From CAYUVH01 sp964448135 (GTDB lineage Bacteria > Verrucomicrobiota > Verrucomicrobiia > Limisphaerales > UBA8199): a stretch of DNA of 64,000 bases. The stretch lies in the NCBI GenBank assembly GCA_964448135.1, contig CAYUVH010000044.1, forward strand, positions 3,735 to 67,734, given 5' to 3'. Of this stretch, positions 60,601 to 64,000 are shown one piece after another. Position 1 is the stretch's first letter; the number at the start of each line of letters is the position of its first letter. The notes below the pieces were generated by a model. It had not been told where the DNA came from and ran no database searches. It saw only the letters and a program-made list of their open reading frames with translations. The position numbers and the translations under genes are program-made.

Positions 60601-61063
60601 CGCAGTTCGTGACGACTCCGCCAGTTTCGCACCAAATGCCGCCGCCACTCATTTCCTTGAGGGCATCGCCGCCAGTACGGGCGGTTCCATTCGTCACGGT
60701 AAACCCGCTGACAATGCTATTGCTTCCCAGATAAACACCGCGCATCTGGGTCCCGCCGAGGATGGCGGTCACCAGGGGGCCGTTCACGCTCGAAAGCAAA
60801 ATACCGTTCGTGAGTACCACGCGGTTCGTCATCGCGCCAAAAACGGTGAGGCCGCCAAAGCGATAGGCCCCGTTAGTGACGGAAACGGTGTCGCCTGGCT
60901 GGGCGAGTGTTACCGCGTCCTGAATGTTCGTGGCTGCCGTGGCCCAGCCCGCGTATGGTGGCACGGGGTTGACGCCGCTGGCATTTACGTACAGCACGCC
61001 GGCGACGGCATTGGCCAGAGAAAAAAGGAGATAGACCCCCAGTAAAGTAAAAGCTCGTTTCAT
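57698..61063 (-). CDS. Giant secreted parallel beta-helix protein, paralogue
   Basis: A 1121-residue paralogue of the next gene with the same architecture: signal peptide (LLGVYLLFSLANAVAG), beta-helix with CETGGVVTNCVIAGNSAVG-like coils, anchor-Q closure (CGSPCIDTAGVV, YDRGAYEYN), a PKD domain (YFWWDFGDGVTTSNQYN), a second beta-helix half and the tail NWFLDHGLNPNDPLVFGGD, TTLQEWIAGTDPTN, GGPYFYRVGVQP. The shared tails are almost identical, so the pair is a fairly recent tandem duplication or is kept alike by gene conversion. Probable outer-surface protein. Confidence 0.9.
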   Translation of the reverse strand: MKRAFTLLGVYLLFSLANAVAGVLYVNASGVNPVPPYAGWATAATNIQDAVTLAQPGDTVSVTNGAYRFGGLTVFGAMTNRVVLTNGILLSSVNGPLVTAILGGTQMRGVYLGSNSIVSGFTVTNGTARTGGDALKEMSGGGIWCETGGVVTNCVIAGNSAVGNPGGGAGVYGGTLYNCTLTGNKGYLGAGVRAATVWNSLFLTNTGTFNGGGAYGSALYNCTLTNNIMNAYGNGAGAYLCLLSNCVVRANSTTPNGGGASGSGAGTCLGTNYSCTLAGNFSGQSGGGSYQSTNYNCVLSGNFASFQGGGAYQGMLSNCIVSANLAGAEGGGVYGSWGYNCLLNGNSVTSTVSFYGNGGGAHSASLLYCTVTGNSASTSGGGVYNGSHFNCIIYFNSISNWSGTPFMSSSCVTPAPPGSPSIITNDPVFVDPGGGVFQLRCGSPCIDTAGVVAPNLPTDLRGLPRPVDGNSDSITNYDRGAYEYNPAADQTVGIRSVFGLSTFATSFVVPFVAQIGGCAAYFWWDFGDGVTTSNQYNVSHGWTAPGSYNVRLSAYYPALGQTVSATNTVQVVQQPVYYADVSNPSPIPPYTNWATAATSLQQAIAAGTTPGRLVLVTNGVYTGTGLAVTGSLSNSVVLSNAVVLRSVNGPDATVIQPSPTPRRAAFVGSNSFLIGFTLKGGITSFTGDAINDRSGGGLWCEPGGVVSNCIVTGNRAQYHGGGAYQGTFYDCLFTNNSFGFTNSAFGGAVFGGTLYRCTLVSNWTSLDITFGSGAARSTLYNCTVAGNYGSGGGGSGGTGGGAFLSTLYNSTLANNRSDFGGGSASNTLWNCVLTGNIASQGGGSYCDVLYNCILSGNQSYGYGGGAYYSTPYNCTIAGNSVSGTGGGFYAPNIITAYNTVIYSNTATGSGPNWAGSLLGVNCIATPVPTPTSRNLTNDPLFVNLPAGDLHLRFGSPAIDAGTNMATLPGSDLEGNFRPLDGNGDAVAKFDIGAYEFNLVATIGTNWFLDHGLNPNDPLVFGGDPDTDGLTTLQEWIAGTDPTNTLSALQMLSSSNAVTGVTVIWQSVVGKSYLLLRGTNLSVEPPFSLLASNLPGLPDTTMYADTTATNGGPYFYRVGVQP

Positions 61064-61185
61064 TGCCCGCTCATTTACATGAAACCGCGTCCCGATCCGG
61101 CGGATTCATGACCCACGAAATCTAGCTCCGGACACTGCCAGGCCGCAAGCGGCAAAACCCCGGCTAACTCATTGGCAGAGGACCG

Positions 61186-62145
61186 CTACTTTTGCACCGC
61201 GAACTTCTGGACGCGGCCGAATTTGCTCCACTCGGTGACGATGATGTTGCCGTTCTTGTCGATGACGGCACCGTGGGGAGAGTTGCAAATGCCGACGGTC
61301 CATTGGTCCTGGGCCAGGCCGTAGTTGGCGCGTTGTTTCTCGTTGGGATTGTCGCCGATGCGGGCGACGATGTTGCCTTCTTTGTCGAGGACAGTGGCTC
61401 GTCCCTTCAACTCGGGCAGGATGGCGTAATTGCCACGGATCATGACGGCAGCGGGCATGCGCAGGTCTTTCTGGATGACTTTGACAAAATTGCCGTCGAG
61501 GTCCCAGTACTCGACGCGGTCGTTGTTGCGGTTGCAGACAAAGAGCAGGGGCTTCTTGCCGCGGGTGTCGAGGGCGATGCCGTGACAGGTTTCGAATTTG
61601 CCTTCCTCGGAGCCTTTGCCGCCGAAGGCTTTCACGAAATTGCGGTTCTTGTCGAACTTGAGGACGTAATTCTGGCCGTAGCCGTCGGCGACGTAGATGG
61701 AGCCGTCCGGGCCCACGGTGACGGCGCACGGTTTGAAGGCGTCCGCGTTCTTATAGATCGGGCAGTTGGTGGGGTAGGTGAGGGTCCAGATATTCTGGCC
61801 GTCGAGGGCGAGTTTGACGACTTCGTGGAAGTTCGGGCGTGCGCCATAGATATATTCGACGCCTTTTTCGTTCCGAAGTTCGAGCCCGTGAATGAAGCCG
61901 GGGCCAAAGGAGCGAAGAAATTTGCCATCGGGCGTGAAGACGACGATGCCGCGATCGGTGTCAGTCGTGATATAGATGTTGCCGGCCTTGTCGACGACGG
62001 CGCCACCGTGGCAGGGACCGAGGGCTTTGCCATCGGGATTTTCCGGGAAATAATTCGGAACTACGGAATATTTCAGTTCAGCCGCATGGCTGGCGAGGCA
62101 GGCGAGGGACAGAATTCCGGCGAGGGTGATGGATTTGCGAAACAT
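61186..62145 (-). CDS. Secreted NHL-repeat beta-propeller protein
   Basis: A 319-residue protein with signal peptide (SITLAGILSLACLASHA). Repeated blades read GGAVVDKAGNIYITTDTDRG, VTVGPDGSIYVADGYGQNYVLKFD, GIALDTRGKKPLLFVCNRNNDRV and GAVIDKNGNIIVTEWSKFGRVQKF: six-bladed NHL/SMP-30-like propeller. Such proteins bind ligands or act as lactonase/peptidylglycine lyase-like enzymes; no specific active site was identified. ATG 62143-62145 gives the signal peptide. Confidence 0.85.
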   Translation of the reverse strand: MFRKSITLAGILSLACLASHAAELKYSVVPNYFPENPDGKALGPCHGGAVVDKAGNIYITTDTDRGIVVFTPDGKFLRSFGPGFIHGLELRNEKGVEYIYGARPNFHEVVKLALDGQNIWTLTYPTNCPIYKNADAFKPCAVTVGPDGSIYVADGYGQNYVLKFDKNRNFVKAFGGKGSEEGKFETCHGIALDTRGKKPLLFVCNRNNDRVEYWDLDGNFVKVIQKDLRMPAAVMIRGNYAILPELKGRATVLDKEGNIVARIGDNPNEKQRANYGLAQDQWTVGICNSPHGAVIDKNGNIIVTEWSKFGRVQKFAVQK

Positions 62146-62310
62146 GGCGTTCTGGGTAAACGCCTTCGCGATTCGTGACAAGCTATTTCTTGGAGGTGCG
62201 GGAGAGCGCCCGTCCCCGGGCGCAGCAACGTTCAAACGCGGGGTAGTGGCACACTAGGAATAGAGGCGCGGAAGAGCGGGTTTGGAATGGCTGATCGGCA
62301 AATTGATTTT

Positions 62311-62348
62311 GGACATTGCTGTGGCCGGGGACGGCCACGCTCCGAGCG
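62311..62348. repeat. Dispersed hairpin, copy D
   Basis: GGACATTGCT, GTGGCCG, GGGA, CGGCCAC, GCTCCGAGCG. Fourth copy of the family at 27338, 30545 and 37591, with its own stem sequence. Confidence 0.55.
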
Positions 62349-62364
62349 CAGAGTGGAGGGCAGG

Positions 62365-63852
62365 TTATTTCTTGCCGGCGGCGCTGGAGGGGCCGGCGCT
62401 CGCGGTGTGCTGAGCCACGATTTCAGGCTTGGCGAAGTCGGTGGTCATCGTGGTGGGCAGGCGCCAGACGTGGTCCCCCTTTTGGTTGGTGAAGTAAATG
62501 GAGGATTCGGAAGGTTCGCGGCCATTGCCATCGGCCCAGAAGGCGTAGAAGTCAGGATGAGCGTTCACCGGGCGGCGGGCGTAGGTGTGGTTTCGTTCAG
62601 TGTCGTGCGTGAGTTCCTTCTCCTTCTTCCAAGTGGCACCCTGGTCCTTGCTGGTCCAGAGGACCATGTCGCCGCCGGGGTTGTAGGGCTGCGCGCCGAG
62701 TTCGGTGGGGGCGATGATGCGCCAGGTGCCATCGGGTTCGATGTAGAGGGAGCCGTGGTCGTAATTGTTGTCGGAGGTGGTAAAGGGACGGCGAATCCAT
62801 TCGCTGCCGCTCCAGCGCATGGTTTGCCAGAGGCGGGGTCCGTTTTTCGGGCCGGACTCGTAGCCTTTGCTCGTGAGAAAGAGAATCACCGGATGGCCGT
62901 CCTTGTCGAAGTTGACGTCTTTCATGTAGGCGAGGAGGCCTTCGGCGTGGGTGTCGTAGATGAGGGCGGGGTTGTTGGTGCTGGTGAGCGGAAGCTTCAC
63001 GATTTCGCCGCGCACATTTTTCCAGGTATGTCCGAGGTCGTCGGTTTCGAGATAGTGGACGTTGGCGCGGCCGTTGAGGCCGATGGGCTTGGGATGGAAA
63101 TCAAAAGCGATGCCGACGCGCTTCCCGTTCCGCCAACTGACGGAATAATCCCCCATCTCGATGCCCGCGATCATGCTCGGTGCGCTCCATTTGAAACCGT
63201 CGGGACTGGTCATGTAAAAAAGGCAACGAATGGCGTTGATGCCGAGAGGCTTGCCGCCGCCGTATTTGGTATGGAGAAAGAGAAAGCCTTCGCCGGGGAC
63301 GTACCAGGGCTGCGAGTAGGAGAAGTTGGTCGTCAGGACGTGCTCGAATTCGTCAATGGAGTAAGGCTTCGTGCTGCGGTGGATGTAGGATGGATGGCCG
63401 TTGCCGTGGGACGAGGAAAAGATCCAGAGATAGCCCTTGTCGTCGATTTGCAGCGTGGGGTTTTCGTGCGCGTCAATGGTGTGCTTGTCGAGGAGGATGC
63501 GCGGGCGCGGGACTTCGCCGGTTTTATGATCGTAGTAGGAGATCATGTGCAGGAGGTCCTGCTTGTCGCCGGCCTTCCGAGCCGTGGTGCCGCCGTAGAC
63601 GAAGAAGGTTTTGTCCACTTCTTTGCAATAAATGGCGAGAGGCGTCTGCTGTTGGGGATAGGTGGCGAAGCCGCCGCTGTATTTGAATTTGTATTCGTCG
63701 TGGGAGGCCTGGTTGTAATACCAGATGCCCCGGTAGCCGTCCTCAAGCTTCAATTTCCCGCCCGTGTCGGGATCGGGCTTCGTGGCGGCGTGGAGCGTTA
63801 AGGTGCCCGGCAAAAGCAGGCAGCCGAGCGCGACGGATAGAATATACTTCAT
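62365..63852 (-). CDS. Secreted BNR-repeat (BNR-4) protein, possible polysaccharide lyase/hydrolase
   Basis: A 495-residue exported protein: signal peptide (YILSVALGCLLLPGTLTLHA), then GYRGIWYYNQASHDEYKFKYSGG, a start typical of BNR-4 repeat proteins near PL24/PL25-like lyases and GH families. Blades include IDDKGYLWIFSSSHGNGHPSYI, FYMTSPDGFKWSAPSMIAG and LWTSKDQGATWKKEKEL (Asp-box-like SxDxGxTW). The fold is a seven-bladed propeller. Substrate and catalytic residues are not certain. Same strand as the NHL gene. Confidence 0.82.
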   Translation of the reverse strand: MKYILSVALGCLLLPGTLTLHAATKPDPDTGGKLKLEDGYRGIWYYNQASHDEYKFKYSGGFATYPQQQTPLAIYCKEVDKTFFVYGGTTARKAGDKQDLLHMISYYDHKTGEVPRPRILLDKHTIDAHENPTLQIDDKGYLWIFSSSHGNGHPSYIHRSTKPYSIDEFEHVLTTNFSYSQPWYVPGEGFLFLHTKYGGGKPLGINAIRCLFYMTSPDGFKWSAPSMIAGIEMGDYSVSWRNGKRVGIAFDFHPKPIGLNGRANVHYLETDDLGHTWKNVRGEIVKLPLTSTNNPALIYDTHAEGLLAYMKDVNFDKDGHPVILFLTSKGYESGPKNGPRLWQTMRWSGSEWIRRPFTTSDNNYDHGSLYIEPDGTWRIIAPTELGAQPYNPGGDMVLWTSKDQGATWKKEKELTHDTERNHTYARRPVNAHPDFYAFWADGNGREPSESSIYFTNQKGDHVWRLPTTMTTDFAKPEIVAQHTASAGPSSAAGKK

Positions 63853-63857
63853 TTAAG

Positions 63858-64000
63858 TCAGGGCTCCGTGGTGCGGATCCGGTAATAAAGCGGTCCGGCT
63901 GGAGGGTTGGTGTGGATGACGGTTTTCTGGCCGCCATCGCCCGAGATCGTGGTGAGGTCAGTCCAGGAGCCGCTGGTAAGGCTGGCGTTGAACTGGGCCG
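63858..64000 (-). CDS. C-terminal end of a secreted protein, 5' part outside the window
   Basis: A frame enters from the right edge and stops at 63858-63860. The 47 visible residues read AQFNASLTSGSWTDLTTISG, then QKTVIHTNPPAGPLYYRIRTT and EP. This is the C-terminal module seen at the end of many verrucomicrobial exoproteins (compare the peptidase at 31745). Nothing can be said about the rest. It ends 5 bases before the BNR gene start, so the two form an operon. Confidence 0.65.
   Translation of the reverse strand, partial: AQFNASLTSGSWTDLTTISGDGGQKTVIHTNPPAGPLYYRIRTTEP

Overview
The window looks like a chromosome segment of a Verrucomicrobiota bacterium, probably from the Pedosphaera/Limisphaera side of the phylum. 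The evidence is two pseudopilin-like proteins with the FTLIELLVVIAIIAILAA start, large secreted beta-helix proteins with choice-of-anchor Q and PKD modules, many secreted proteins with C-termini ending YYRV or YFYRIG, frequent monocistronic genes, high G+C, and many dispersed palindromic repeats. No rRNA, tRNA, transposase, integrase or CRISPR array was found. The phylum call is inference from protein style, not from a marker gene.

Layout. 1-5.2 kb (minus): a DNA-binding-like verrucomicrobial family protein cut by the window edge, a phosphodiester glycosidase-like exoprotein, a pseudopilin and a tandem pair of SLBB polysaccharide-export proteins. 5.5-10.5 kb: an SPFH protein plus ribbon-helix-helix protein, a zinc-ribbon/Sel1 membrane protein, a beta-lactamase-fold hydrolase, a ParE-type toxin/antitoxin pair and a Tat-exported Gfo/Idh oxidoreductase. 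10.7-13.0 kb (minus): four small orphan genes separated by 90-93 bp dyad elements that look like integron attC sites. 14.4-21.6 kb (plus): glmS, a sodium:solute symporter, a DegT aminotransferase, nagA and a DUF3445 protein, an amino-sugar neighbourhood. 21.6-26.1 kb (minus): rhamnulokinase-like kinase, L-fucose-isomerase-like protein and a second member of the DNA-binding-like family, with 10-bp-phased TGAC repeats and a perfect palindrome. 26.7-39 kb: a membrane protein, a 918-residue surface protein, dtd, a candidate structured RNA, a subtilisin, a CBM48 protein, an aldolase-type protein, mannonate dehydratase with an SDR reductase, and a TfoX-like protein.

39.5-40.6 kb holds a DUF883/YqjE/YqjK-like membrane operon. 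41.3-48.0 kb is a complete F-type ATP synthase operon, atpB-E-F-H-A-G-D-C, with a short delta subunit. 48-64 kb is mostly minus strand: an aminotransferase, a pseudopilin, an M23 peptidase, a SecD-like lipoprotein, a 38-residue basic protein, a large glycoside hydrolase, two giant tandem beta-helix proteins, an NHL protein, a BNR protein and the tail of another exoprotein.

Housekeeping (ATP synthase, glmS, dtd) is mixed with carbohydrate uptake and degradation: uronate (uxuA plus SDR), deoxysugar (kinase plus isomerase) and amino sugar. Much of the rest is secreted or surface protein, as expected of a soil or sediment polysaccharide degrader. The most unusual content is non-coding: attC-like cassette boundaries, paired palindromes whose arms co-vary, helically phased TGAC arrays, and families of hairpins with a constant loop and variable stem.
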